Shown in pieces: positions 1 to 8,982 of a DNA stretch of 64,000 nt. A program made the position numbers and the translations under genes. The DNA comes from Rhizobium sp. ZPR4 (lineage in GTDB: Bacteria; Pseudomonadota; Alphaproteobacteria; Rhizobiales; Rhizobiaceae), in NCBI RefSeq assembly GCF_040215725.1, contig NZ_CP157967.1, positions 1,116,001 through 1,180,000 of the forward strand, given 5' to 3'. The notes under the pieces are model-generated. The model ran no database searches. It was not told where the DNA came from and worked only from the letters and a program-made list of their open reading frames with translations. The first letter of the stretch is position 1, and each line of letters starts with the position of its first letter.

Positions 1-293
1 TGGTAGGACGAGGTAAGGCAGGCGATATCGGCACCGCAAGCCTGCCGTTTCTTTAGCCACTCCGTCTGCTGGTCCTGCATCGTGCCGCGCGCGCCCATGG
101 CAAGAAGCCCTGAAAGCAAGTCGAAGGTCGTTACCATCCTCACGTCGGCATCGTTGAGAGCCCTCACGTCGCAGATCGTCTTTTCGTCCGGCTTCAGGTT
201 CTGCCCCTCGCAATCGAAGCTGGCGGCATGGGAGATGCCGGTCATACCCAGCGAGATGAGGAGGGTGGCGGCGGCAAGATGGATCGATCGCAT
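1..293 (-). CDS. LprI-like (DUF1311) exported protein, C-terminus cut by window start
   Basis: The minus-strand frame opens with ATG at 293 and runs off the left edge, so only about 97 N-terminal residues are present. They begin with a Sec signal peptide (MRSIHLAAATLLISL, then an AxA-like site before ASFDC). The mature part has the DUF1311/lysozyme-inhibitor LprI pattern: FDC near the N-terminus, E-K-T-I-C about 15 residues later, a Leu-rich middle, then WLKKRQAC and ADIACL. Four cysteines fit two disulfides. This family is periplasmic, and some members inhibit lysozyme. It diverges from the htrA-like gene on the other strand, with about 170 bp between them. The exact role is inferred from the cysteine pattern only. 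Confidence 0.65.
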   Translation of the reverse strand, partial: MRSIHLAAATLLISLGMTGISHAASFDCEGQNLKPDEKTICDVRALNDADVRMVTTFDLLSGLLAMGARGTMQDQQTEWLKKRQACGADIACLTSSY

Positions 294-467
294 ATGTGGC
301 TCCCTTTGACGATTCCCAACGCGAAATGCATGACAGCATGTTTTTGTTCAGCGAGCCTGTTTTTTATCACCGCAAACGTCCATTTATGCTTCATGCTTCC
401 GCCCTCTTTTCTTTCTAGCGTCGGGCGCTACAACGTTGTTTAAAGAGAATTAAAAAGGGAAATTTCC

Positions 468-1871
468 ATGCATGTCCTCCTGAAGCGCACTGCCGTTTCG
501 ATGATTGCCCTCGTCGTGGCGATGCCGCTTTCCGCTGAGGCTCAGACGGCAAAGACGCTGCCGGAAAGCCAGACGCAGATGCAGCTTTCCTTCGCGCCGC
601 TGGTCAAGCAGACCTCCGGCGCCGTGGTGAACGTCTACGCCGAACGCGTCGTGCAGCGTCAGTCGCCCTTCGCCGGCGATCCCTTCTTCGAGCAGTTTTT
701 CGGTCAGCGCATGCCGAATCGCACGGAGAAGCAGTCTTCGCTTGGCTCGGGCGTTATCGTGGAGGCGAATGGCACCGTCATCACCAACAACCACGTCGTC
801 GATGGCGCCGACGATATCAAGATCGCGCTTTCGGACGGCCGCGAGTTTCCCTGCAAGGTCATCTTGAAGGATGATCGCGTCGATCTCGCCGTTTTGAAGA
901 TCCAGTCGAAGAACGAAACCTTCCCGGTTCTGCCGCTCGGCAATTCCGATGGCATCGAGGTCGGTGATCTCGTGCTGGCGATCGGTAATCCCTTCGGTGT
1001 CGGACAGACTGTCACGAGCGGCATCGTCTCGGCGCTCGCCCGCAATCAGGTAAAGAACGAGGTCGGCTTCTTCATCCAGACCGATGCCTCGATCAACCCT
1101 GGCAATTCGGGCGGCGCGCTCGTCAACATGACCGGCCAGTTGATCGGGCTGAACACGGCGATCTTCTCCCAGGGCGGCGGCTCCAACGGTATCGGCTTCG
1201 CCATCCCGGCCAATCTGGTCAAGGTCTTCCTTGCCGCAGCCGACCGCGGCGACAAGGCTTTCGAGCGCCCCTATATCGGCGCCTCCTTCGAGCCTGTCAC
1301 ATCGGACGTTGCCGAAGCGCTTGGCCTCGACAAGGTGCGCGGTGCGCTGGTGACGAAGGTGGTCGATGGCGGCCCGGCTGCCAAGGCCGGCCTCAAGCCG
1401 GGCGAGGTGATCACGGCCCTGAACAATATCCCGATAGAGCATCCCGATGCGCTCGGCTATCGTCTGACCACGGCCGGCCTCGGTGCGACTGTATCATTGA
1501 CCGTACTTGACAACGGCAAGGAACATCAGGCCATGATGACGCTTGCCGCCGCACCCGAATCCACGCCGCGCGATGAGCGGGTGATCGAGGGCAACAATCC
1601 CTTCTCCGGCGCAACCGTTGCCAATCTCTCGCCGCGCGTCGCCGATGATCTGCATATGCCACCGGATTCCACCGGCGTCGTTATCGAGAGCCTGAAGCAG
1701 AATTCGCCGGCTGACCGGCTTGGATTTGCTGCCCGCGATATCGTCATTTCCATCAATGGTGTCGCGATCAACACCACGGAAATCCTTCAGAAGACCGTCA
1801 CGTCCAACCCGAGCTTCTGGCGCGTGGAGATCGAGCGTGATGGCCAGCGCATCCGGCAGTTCTTCCGATGA
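468..1871 (+). CDS. degP: DegP/HtrA-family periplasmic serine protease (Do-like)
   Basis: The 467-residue protein degrades misfolded envelope proteins. It begins with a signal peptide (cleavage near AEAQTA, residue 26). The trypsin-like domain carries the triad His109 (in TNNHVVDG), Asp139 (in DLAVLK) and Ser214 (in GNSGGAL). Two PDZ domains follow, at about residues 260-350 and 375-460. Length and order match DegP/DegQ. The ATG at 468 follows a purine-rich stretch (AAAAAGGGAAA). The stop overlaps the rarA start by 4 bp, so the two are translationally coupled. Several HtrA paralogues are usual in Rhizobiales, so the choice between DegP and DegQ is open. Confidence 0.93.
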   Translation: MHVLLKRTAVSMIALVVAMPLSAEAQTAKTLPESQTQMQLSFAPLVKQTSGAVVNVYAERVVQRQSPFAGDPFFEQFFGQRMPNRTEKQSSLGSGVIVEANGTVITNNHVVDGADDIKIALSDGREFPCKVILKDDRVDLAVLKIQSKNETFPVLPLGNSDGIEVGDLVLAIGNPFGVGQTVTSGIVSALARNQVKNEVGFFIQTDASINPGNSGGALVNMTGQLIGLNTAIFSQGGGSNGIGFAIPANLVKVFLAAADRGDKAFERPYIGASFEPVTSDVAEALGLDKVRGALVTKVVDGGPAAKAGLKPGEVITALNNIPIEHPDALGYRLTTAGLGATVSLTVLDNGKEHQAMMTLAAAPESTPRDERVIEGNNPFSGATVANLSPRVADDLHMPPDSTGVVIESLKQNSPADRLGFAARDIVISINGVAINTTEILQKTVTSNPSFWRVEIERDGQRIRQFFR

Positions 1872-3184
1872 GTAATGACCTGTTTGCACCGCGGATACCG
1901 GAGGAGGTCGCCAACAAACGGCCTCTCGCCGATCGTCTGCGGCCGCAAACATTGGCTGAAGTCACCGGTCAGGAACATCTGACCGGTGAGGACGGCGTGC
2001 TGCGCCGGATGATCGAGGCGGGTTCGCTGGGATCGATGATCTTCTGGGGACCGCCCGGCACCGGCAAGACGACGGTTGCCCGGTTGCTGTCGGGCGAGGC
2101 GGGTCTCGCCTTCGAGCAGATCTCGGCGATCTTCTCCGGCGTTGCCGATCTGAAGAAGGTGTTCGAGGCGGCGCGTCTGCGCCGCATGGATGGCCGCCAG
2201 ACCCTGCTGTTCGTCGACGAGATCCATCGCTTCAATCGCGCCCAGCAGGATAGCTTCCTGCCCGTGATGGAAGATGGCACCGTCATTCTGGTGGGGGCGA
2301 CGACCGAAAATCCGTCTTTCGAGCTCAACGCCGCTCTTCTGTCCCGCGCCCGCGTCCTGACATTCCAGTCGCATGACGAGGAGAGCCTGGAAGAACTGCT
2401 CCGCCGCGCCGAGGCGGTAGAGGGCAAGCCGTTGCCGCTGACCGAGGATGCCCGCGCCAGCCTGATCGGCATGGCCGATGGCGATGGCCGCTCGGTGCTG
2501 ACGCTGGCGGAAGAGGTCTGGCGCGCGGCGCGCAAGGACGAGCTTTTCAATCCCGACATGCTGGTCAAAATCGTCCAGCGCCGCGCCCCGGTCTACGACA
2601 AGGCACAGGATGGGCACTACAATCTGATCTCGGCGCTGCATAAATCGGTCCGCGGTTCCGATCCCGATGCCGCACTCTATTATCTCGCCCGCATGTTCGA
2701 TGCCGGTGAGGACCCGCTTTACCTCGGGCGCCGGCTGGTGCGTATGGCGGTGGAGGATATCGGGCTTGCCGATCCGCAAGCCCTGGTCATCTGCAATGCT
2801 GCCAAGGATGCCTATGATTATCTCGGATCGCCGGAAGGCGAGCTGGCGCTGGCGCAGGCCTGCGTCTATCTCGCCACCGCGCCGAAATCCAACGCCGTCT
2901 ACACGGCCTTCAAGGCGGCGACGCAGGCGGCCAAGCAGAATGGCTCTCTACTGCCGCCGAAACACATCCTGAATGCGCCGACCAAGCTGATGCGCACCGA
3001 GGGATATGGCGACGGCTATCGTTACGATCACGACGAACCGGATGCCTTTTCAGGCCAGAACTATTTTCCGGAGAAGATGGGTCGCCAAACCTTCTACGAT
3101 CCGCCGGAGCGCGGTTTCGAGCGGGAGATCCGCAAGCGGCTGGATTGGTGGTCGAAGCTGCGCAAAGAACGCGGCGAGCGTTAA
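1868..3184 (+). CDS. rarA: Replication-associated recombination protein A (RarA/MgsA), AAA+ ATPase
   Basis: This 438-residue AAA+ protein of the RarA/WRNIP1 family acts at stalled replication forks. Walker A is GPPGTGKTT (around residue 60) and Walker B is LLFVDEIHRF (around 115). A sensor-1 region follows (LVGATTENPSFELN) with an Arg finger in LLSRARV. The C-terminal helical and tetramerisation region contains the family motif YLARMFDAGEDPLYLGRRL. ATGA overlaps the upstream protease gene, and the pairing of a DegP-like gene with rarA is common in rhizobia. The protein is full length with no missing motif. Confidence 0.95.
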   Translation: MSNDLFAPRIPEEVANKRPLADRLRPQTLAEVTGQEHLTGEDGVLRRMIEAGSLGSMIFWGPPGTGKTTVARLLSGEAGLAFEQISAIFSGVADLKKVFEAARLRRMDGRQTLLFVDEIHRFNRAQQDSFLPVMEDGTVILVGATTENPSFELNAALLSRARVLTFQSHDEESLEELLRRAEAVEGKPLPLTEDARASLIGMADGDGRSVLTLAEEVWRAARKDELFNPDMLVKIVQRRAPVYDKAQDGHYNLISALHKSVRGSDPDAALYYLARMFDAGEDPLYLGRRLVRMAVEDIGLADPQALVICNAAKDAYDYLGSPEGELALAQACVYLATAPKSNAVYTAFKAATQAAKQNGSLLPPKHILNAPTKLMRTEGYGDGYRYDHDEPDAFSGQNYFPEKMGRQTFYDPPERGFEREIRKRLDWWSKLRKERGER

Positions 3185-3191
3185 CGCGGTA

Positions 3192-3524
3192 TTATCGGCC
3201 GGAGGAAGTTTCCTGCGGAGCCTTCTGCATCCGGGGAGCCAGTGCCGCATCGACGATCTTCACGCTCGACTCTGCCTGCCCGTTGTGACCTTCCATATCG
3301 ACGACGAGATGCCAATGGCCGGATTCGGGGATGGTGAGCCTGATCGGCGATTTCTTGGCAACGCCGCCGAGAAACTGGTGCTTGAGGGTTTCCGTAAATC
3401 GCTCGAAATTCGAGCCGTTCATCAGCCTGACATTGGCAATGGCCGTGAGGGTGATTTCGATCACCGTTCCGGCGCGCTGTTCCTTGAGGTCGTAGTGGCT
3501 GTAGCGGAAGGCAGGCTTCGACAT
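3192..3524 (-). CDS. DUF1883 domain protein
   Basis: A 110-residue soluble protein converging on rarA. It carries the DUF1883 pattern: YSHYDLKEQRAGTVIEI near the start, NVRLMNGSNF, then SPIRLTIPESGHWHLVVD. The fold is probably beta-rich. In some bacteria DUF1883 is fused to TIR domains, but this is the stand-alone form. The function is unknown. Start at 3524 (ATG). Confidence 0.82.
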   Translation of the reverse strand: MSKPAFRYSHYDLKEQRAGTVIEITLTAIANVRLMNGSNFERFTETLKHQFLGGVAKKSPIRLTIPESGHWHLVVDMEGHNGQAESSVKIVDAALAPRMQKAPQETSSGR

Positions 3525-3619
3525 TGTCTTCTGTTCTTGGGATATCTGGCCGGAAGCTTAACTGAGGGCGGTTAAGGAAGCGTTCGGCGGGATAGTGTCG
3601 AAGCCTGCCAAGGGCAAGT

Positions 3620-3889
3620 TCAGTGCAGATTGGACGAGGCGGGAGCGAAACCGTCGAGGTCGAGGATAGCGCCTTCGGGCGCCAGGCAGATATCAGCCGG
3701 ATTGTGGTTGCATTCTTCTGCGGCGAAATGCAGGGCGGCTGCTTCGTTGCGGAATAGGCCGCCGACCAGACCCTGCCGGTCCTGAACGATCCAGCTGCCG
3801 CGGCGGTCACGCCCGATGATGAAGCGGGCCGGAGCCGGCGAGAGCTGGCTGTGGGCCAAGCGACGCTGAAGATGCTGTGCGTTTGCCAT
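3620..3889 (-). CDS. Conserved small hypothetical protein
   Basis: An 89-residue protein with no signal peptide or membrane segment. The central part (RFIIGRDRRGSWIVQDRQGLVGGLFRNEAAALHFA) looks like a short beta-sheet followed by a helix, a type common in rhizobial small proteins that follow a W-V-x-D-R pattern. Codon use is like the chromosome, and the ATG at 3889 is preceded by AAACATAAAA with no strong ribosome-binding site. Function unknown. Confidence 0.6.
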   Translation of the reverse strand: MANAQHLQRRLAHSQLSPAPARFIIGRDRRGSWIVQDRQGLVGGLFRNEAAALHFAAEECNHNPADICLAPEGAILDLDGFAPASSNLH

Positions 3890-3923
3890 TTTTATGTTTC
3901 CTCTTGGATCTCTTCGATTTCAC

Positions 3924-4121
3924 TCAGTGACCGGTCAGATGCAGCGCCATTTGCAGGGCGGCGGCGATCAGGAAGACAAGCCCAAGGCGTGGAGTGACGG
4001 AGCGAATTCCGTCCAGCAATGCGTCCGAAGAGAAGCGCCTCTCGTCGCGCTGAAGCGCGACGGCACGAGGGCGTTGGAGAGGGTCGGCGGATAGGCCGAC
4101 ATGTCTGTAGCGTGACATCAT
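3924..4121 (-). CDS. Small hypothetical protein with C-terminal membrane helix
   Basis: A frame of about 65 residues. I chose ATG at 4121 because a GAAAGGA ribosome-binding site lies 5 nt upstream; an ATG at 4148 gives a longer version. The C-terminus (LGLVFLIAAALQMALHL) is one predicted transmembrane helix, preceded by an Arg-rich cytoplasmic part. No family is recognised. Confidence 0.45.
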   Translation of the reverse strand: MMSRYRHVGLSADPLQRPRAVALQRDERRFSSDALLDGIRSVTPRLGLVFLIAAALQMALHLTGH

Positions 4122-4262
4122 AGTTCCTTTCAGTGTCACCGGCACCATCGGTCCGATAAGACCATTTTCGGTGCTACGCTGTTGAATCTATGGGGGAGTT
4201 GCTAGGTTTTCCATTTGCTTGAAACGGCAAAAATATAAAAATCTCATAGGGATGGAGTGGTT

Positions 4263-5204
4263 TTACAATCCCAGGCGATAGGCATGGCGCGAGGCGAAAC
4301 GACCGCTGCCATCGAGTTGAAACGGGGTGATTGCTGCCTGGATGGCCGCGGCTGTCTCGGTCCCGGCGACGACCAAGGGCAGGCGTACATCTGCTTCGAT
4401 ATCCCTCACCAGTGACAAGGCGTGTTTGACCGTCGCCGGCTCGCTTTCTCGGGCCAGCGCGCTGAATAATGGCTGCAGGCGCTCGTCGATGGATAGGGCC
4501 GCGTTGATGTTACCGCAGCCGGCCGAATGCTGCATGGATTGAAAGAGCCGGGGGACGATGTTGGCCGCATTGGAAAAGCAGCCATGACCTCCCGCCACGG
4601 TGAAACCGAGTGCGCTGGCGTCGTTCGAGGTAAACAGGCCGAACCGCTCCGGCAGGAAGGGCCGCCAGAGATCGATGCGTGAGATGTCACCGCTGCCGTC
4701 GGCGATCCCGATGATCCCACCAATTTCGGCCAGCCGCGCGATCGTTGCCGGGGCAAGATCGATCGCGGTGTGCGATGGCTGATTGTGGACGATGATAGGT
4801 AACTCGGTCTGCGTCGCCAGCTGCTCGAAATGGTGAATGATCCCCTTTTGTGTTGGTTTGGAGTAATAAGGAACCGTCACGAAGGCCGCATCGGCGCCAA
4901 GGCGCTGTGCCTGTATCGTTTCCTCTAAGGTTGTCGCCGTGTCGTTGGTCCCGGTCGCGACGATGACGGGCACCTTGTCTTCCGAAAGCTCGATGCAGAT
5001 TTCGATGGTGCGGATGCGCTCGGCCTCGGTCAGCGTCGGGCCTTCGCCGGTCAGCGAGCAGACCAGAAGCCCGTCGATCCCGCTCAGCAGCTGCCACTCG
5101 ATATGGGCCATCATGTCGACGCCATCGAAAACACCGCCGCGAAAAGGTGTGACGAGGGCGGTAATCGCACCGCCGATCCGCCGTTGAAAAGTCGGTCTAC
5201 TCAT
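4263..5204 (-). CDS. DapA/NanA-family (beta/alpha)8 protein lacking the catalytic lysine
   Basis: 313 residues of the dihydrodipicolinate synthase / N-acetylneuraminate lyase family, full length. The family pattern is clear: SLTGEGPTLTEAER (active-site loop), VTVPYYSKPTQKG (catalytic Tyr region), and SNDASALGFTVAGGHGCFS (C-terminal barrel). The Schiff-base lysine of GIKEATGD is absent: position 168 is Ala (GIADGSGD, codon GCC). The DapA Arg of VPSRTG is His145 (QPSHTA). It therefore cannot use the normal class I aldolase mechanism, and it is not the housekeeping DapA. It lies 12 bp from a small membrane-protein gene on the same strand. It may be a binding or regulatory protein, or use other chemistry. 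Confidence 0.8.
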   Translation of the reverse strand: MSRPTFQRRIGGAITALVTPFRGGVFDGVDMMAHIEWQLLSGIDGLLVCSLTGEGPTLTEAERIRTIEICIELSEDKVPVIVATGTNDTATTLEETIQAQRLGADAAFVTVPYYSKPTQKGIIHHFEQLATQTELPIIVHNQPSHTAIDLAPATIARLAEIGGIIGIADGSGDISRIDLWRPFLPERFGLFTSNDASALGFTVAGGHGCFSNAANIVPRLFQSMQHSAGCGNINAALSIDERLQPLFSALARESEPATVKHALSLVRDIEADVRLPLVVAGTETAAAIQAAITPFQLDGSGRFASRHAYRLGL

Positions 5205-5216
5205 ATGGGTGAAATC

Positions 5217-5444
5217 TCAGAGGTAATGCAGCACGATGAACAACTCGAGCGCGCCGAGCAGCAGCCCGAAGCCGAACATGGCCTGAAAGGTGCGCTTTTC
5301 CCGGACCTGACGCGAGTGAGGCTGACGCTTGCGCGAACTCTTCGTTGTTGCAGTCGATGCCGCAACGCGATGATGCTTCTCGTCGCTGTTATGAACGAGG
5401 ACGCGGATGGATTCCGTGAGATTGGGTACGTGCGTGTCGAGCAT
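5217..5444 (-). CDS. Small single-pass membrane protein
   Basis: About 75 residues from the ATG at 5444, which has GGAGAT 7 nt upstream; in-frame ATGs at 5459 and 5501 are alternatives. A basic, Ser/Arg-rich middle (STATTKSSRKRQPHSRQVREKR) precedes one C-terminal hydrophobic helix (FGFGLLLGALELFIVLHYL). It sits immediately upstream of the DapA-like gene with 12 bp between them, so the two are probably co-transcribed. No family recognised. Confidence 0.5.
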   Translation of the reverse strand: MLDTHVPNLTESIRVLVHNSDEKHHRVAASTATTKSSRKRQPHSRQVREKRTFQAMFGFGLLLGALELFIVLHYL

Positions 5445-5625
5445 GGGATCTATCTCCATATTCCACCGCAAGCGTAACGCCGGTCCCCATAGGAAATCCA
5501 TTCGGGGCTGAAGACGAAGAAGTAAGTGAAATATAAAGAGCTGGCATGCCCGGAATTCCTCCGGAAACAGGCCCGTGGACCGATGCCGGAGGATTGAAAA
5601 TCTATCTGGCGTAGTCGACCGCCGC

Positions 5626-6642
5626 TTAATCGGTGCCTTGCTGGTTCTTGCGATCGAGCTGCGTCACCAGCGCCAGAATGGTCGCCGAGACTGGCGTCGG
5701 CACATTCGCGAGCTTTCCGAGCGAGACGACGACGCCCACGAGAGGCGTGATTTCCAGTGCCTTGCCGGCAAGCAGATCCTGCAGCATCGAAGTGCGCACC
5801 GGCCCGATCTGGCGGGAGCGCTCAAGACGTTCTTCGACGGACATGGCGATTTGCGATCCCAAGGCCTCGGCGACGGCTTTCACCTCGGCCATCACCTGCC
5901 CGACCATAGTGGCAAGTGCGGGATCGTCCATGATGTCGGACATCAATCCGCGGGTAAGTGCGCTGATGGGATTAAAGGCGGCATTGCCCATGAGCTTGCT
6001 CCAGATATCGTCGCGTATGCGCGAGGAAATCGAGATGTTGACGCCGGCCTGTCGGAGTAGCGCTGCGACAGCTTCGATATCGGCCGTCGTCTCGCCGGAT
6101 GGCTCTCCAAGGATGAAGTGGCCGCTGTTGGCGAGTTTGACCTCGCCAGGTGCGACGACCTCCGCTCCCTGATAGGCCACGCAGCCGATGATGCGCTCCG
6201 GGCCGATCAGGCGCCAGAGATCGCCGTTCGGATCGAGTTCTTCCATCTGGTGCTCGGCATGACCACTCTGACGGTCCCGGTGAAAATACCACCATGGTAC
6301 ACCATTGAGGATCATAACGACGCGGGTTCCTGGATGCAGCAGCTTCGCGATGCCGGGGACGGCTGCGGCAAGCTGATGGCCTTTGAGGCCGGTGATGACG
6401 AGATCCTGCGGCGGCAGTTCGCCGGCATCGGCCGTTGCCGTCATCTGGGCAACGAGGGGACTATCCGCACCCGCTTCCCACAGGCTTATGCCGCCGGCGC
6501 GAATGGCCTCCAAATGAGCTCCGCGCGCAACGACGGAAATTCTCGTCTGCGCCTCTTTGGCGGAGGCGAGCTTGGTCGCGATCGCACCGCCGAGTGCGCC
6601 GGCGCCGTAGACACAGATATTCTTGAAGGGAGAGGGCGTCAT
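5626..6642 (-). CDS. Ketopantoate reductase family (PanE/ApbA-like) oxidoreductase
   Basis: 338 residues from ATG 6642; an upstream in-frame extension to 6762 has no family similarity. The N-terminus has the NAD(P)-binding Rossmann motif VYGAGALGGAIATKL. The family Lys is in ITGLKGHQL and the substrate-side motif is DIWSKLMGNAAFNPISALT, so both catalytic regions of 2-dehydropantoate 2-reductase are present. Rhizobia carry several such paralogues acting on different 2-keto acids, so the substrate is not assigned. It diverges from the SARP regulator at 6873. Confidence 0.82.
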   Translation of the reverse strand: MTPSPFKNICVYGAGALGGAIATKLASAKEAQTRISVVARGAHLEAIRAGGISLWEAGADSPLVAQMTATADAGELPPQDLVITGLKGHQLAAAVPGIAKLLHPGTRVVMILNGVPWWYFHRDRQSGHAEHQMEELDPNGDLWRLIGPERIIGCVAYQGAEVVAPGEVKLANSGHFILGEPSGETTADIEAVAALLRQAGVNISISSRIRDDIWSKLMGNAAFNPISALTRGLMSDIMDDPALATMVGQVMAEVKAVAEALGSQIAMSVEERLERSRQIGPVRTSMLQDLLAGKALEITPLVGVVVSLGKLANVPTPVSATILALVTQLDRKNQQGTD

Positions 6643-6872
6643 GATTTGATGCTCCGAATGAACTCGCGCGCTCCGCCGAGGGATGACGAGCCCGTGATTT
6701 AGCGAGTGGTTTATCAGATTGTCGGCAATTGGAATTGAAAATCGCCAAACCTTTCGACACACTACAGCCTTATCGAAATTTCACCATACTCGTCCGAGCG
6801 CGAATGAGGTTAGCAGGTAAAGGAAATACCTTCTCAGCCGCCGCTGCTTCACCCGGATTTTGTGAACAGACT

Positions 6873-8792
6873 ATGTTTTCACTACATACATTTGGCGGCT
6901 TGAAGCTTTTGGATGGTGACGGTGACGAGGTCGCCTTTCCCGAAAAAGGCCTGTTGATCCTGGTCTATCTGATGCTGGAGCCAGCAGCGCGCGCGTCGCG
7001 TAGCGCGATCGCCCGGCTTTTGTGGGGGGATGACAATGGCAGCGCGCAGGTCAATCTGCGCAAGCTGGTTTCGCGTATCAGGGTCCGTCAGGAAGCGCTC
7101 GGGAGATCATTTCTGCGTTTCAGCGAAACAGCCGTCGAACTCCATGCGCCTCCAACCACCTCCGACCTCTGGTTCGCGCGTTCGGATGGTGGCGGGCCAA
7201 TCTTTGCAAGATTGAAATCGCTGGTGAAAACGCTCGAGGCGGAATTCCTGCAGGGTATCGATTGCCAGAGCGCGGTTTTCTTTCATTGGCGGGAAGCCCA
7301 AAGCGGCAAGCATCTGATGGCGTTGAAGGAGGCGCTGAATGCCGCAGCTGCAGAAGCCAACGGGATGGACGATATCGCTCTGGTGCGAGAGGCAGCACTC
7401 CTGGTCTTCGGTATAGACCCTGAAGACCGGGATATTCATCGCACCCTGTTGCGGATATTCGATGCGGAAGGCGAGGTGGAGCACTTCAGGCAGATTTTCG
7501 CGCAGCGTGCCGCGCTGCTGGCCTCATGGTCGGCGCAGCAGGAATATGCTTCGGAAATTCGAGCCGAGGATACCATTCGCCATCATGAAGGGACTTCAGC
7601 TGCGCGAACGAGGGTGAAGATACCCCTTCTGCTCCTGTCCTCCACGGAGGGGCAAGGGAAGGATTATGATGCCTCATCTCTCGTGAACGATATTACAATC
7701 GGCTTCTGCGCGCTGGACAATCTCCAGATTGCGGATCGCTACACTACGGTCCGGGTCGGCAGGGCTGGGGAACGTGCTGTCGCAACTTTCGATCAGTGGG
7801 ATCGCTCCTACATTCTCGAGATGCGGCTTAGCCTTCGCGACAACGCACCGCTGCTGTTTTCGCAACTGGTCGACGCCGCAAGCGATGAAATCATCTGGGC
7901 CGAGCGCGTCAGCCTCGGACAATCCTCACAAGCAGAGCAGAGCCAGGCCGTCGCACGTCATATCGTGCTATCGCTTGCGGGACAGATCGAACGTCGGGAG
8001 ATGATGAGGTCCCATTTCGAGGAAAATCCGGCGGCCTATCAGCGCTACCTCGCCGGCAAACGTTACATCGAGCGCTTATCGGTACCGGACCTGCAGAGGG
8101 CGCGTGGGGAACTTGAGATGGCACTGCGCACCGGCCGCCATTTCGCGCCGGCCTTGAGCTCGATGGCCCGCACCTATTCCAAGGAATGGGTGCTGACCTT
8201 CGGTGGCAATGCGGCCTTGCTGGACAAGGCGGAAAGCTACGCGATGCAGGCCATCGCAGCGCGTGGCGATATTGCCGACGGCTATCGCGAGCTTGGCATG
8301 ACGAAAGTCTTCCGAAAGGCGAGTGATGAGAGCATCGAGGCATTGAAATTGGCGGAAGCCCTTAATCCGGGTCATGCCGGCATCATTGCCGACCATGCCG
8401 AAGCTTTGCTTCACGCGTCTCGGCCAGATCTGGCGCTGACGAAGATTGAAAGCGCCATCGCGCTCAATCCGGTAAGCCCCGACACGTATCTTTGGACTGC
8501 CTCCGTGGCGAGCTACACGCTCGGTCGCTTCGAAGCTGCCCTCGATTATATCGGACGAATGGCGAATTCACGCCTAGCGGACAGGATTTCCGCGGCGAGC
8601 TGGGCGATGCTCGGGCACGAGGAAAAGGCAGGCTTTTTCGTTCGGCGCGTCCAAAGAACCAATCCGGATTTCGATGTCGATCGATGGCTTTCCGTCGTGC
8701 CGTTCAAGGAGCAATGGCAGCGTGACATCTATCGGGAAGGGCTGCGCCGGGCAGGTTTCTGGAAGGCAACCCCGAACGTGACCGTGGCATAG
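6873..8792 (+). CDS. SARP/BTAD-type transcriptional regulator with TPR repeats
   Basis: 639 residues from ATG 6873; the frame extends upstream but family similarity begins at MFSLHTFGGLKLLDG. The N-terminus is an OmpR-like winged-helix domain in SARP arrangement (FGGLKLLDGDG then LARLLWGDD and NLRKLVSRIR), followed by a BTAD-like helical region. The middle (residues 240-400) resembles the periplasmic-binding-like sensor of adenylate-cyclase/SARP proteins, with the pattern ILEMRLSLRDNAPLLFSQLVDAAS. TPR-like repeats occupy residues 420-600. It could control the downstream membrane operon at 8983, 190 bp away on the same strand; that is inference. Confidence 0.75.
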   Translation: MFSLHTFGGLKLLDGDGDEVAFPEKGLLILVYLMLEPAARASRSAIARLLWGDDNGSAQVNLRKLVSRIRVRQEALGRSFLRFSETAVELHAPPTTSDLWFARSDGGGPIFARLKSLVKTLEAEFLQGIDCQSAVFFHWREAQSGKHLMALKEALNAAAAEANGMDDIALVREAALLVFGIDPEDRDIHRTLLRIFDAEGEVEHFRQIFAQRAALLASWSAQQEYASEIRAEDTIRHHEGTSAARTRVKIPLLLLSSTEGQGKDYDASSLVNDITIGFCALDNLQIADRYTTVRVGRAGERAVATFDQWDRSYILEMRLSLRDNAPLLFSQLVDAASDEIIWAERVSLGQSSQAEQSQAVARHIVLSLAGQIERREMMRSHFEENPAAYQRYLAGKRYIERLSVPDLQRARGELEMALRTGRHFAPALSSMARTYSKEWVLTFGGNAALLDKAESYAMQAIAARGDIADGYRELGMTKVFRKASDESIEALKLAEALNPGHAGIIADHAEALLHASRPDLALTKIESAIALNPVSPDTYLWTASVASYTLGRFEAALDYIGRMANSRLADRISAASWAMLGHEEKAGFFVRRVQRTNPDFDVDRWLSVVPFKEQWQRDIYREGLRRAGFWKATPNVTVA

Positions 8793-8982
8793 CAGCGGTC
8801 CGCCATCAGGTGAAAGCGTCTCCTTGCTCACGTGAGTGTTTTCCGATCACTACAGGCTCGGGCTAGTCTTTACCACAATCGCATCCTAACCTCAGCTAGA
8901 TCGCTCTGGACCGTGGACAACCAGTGCGGTATCGATCTCTCAATTGTCCTTTCTAAGTTGATGAATTCGCCGGGGAAGATCG

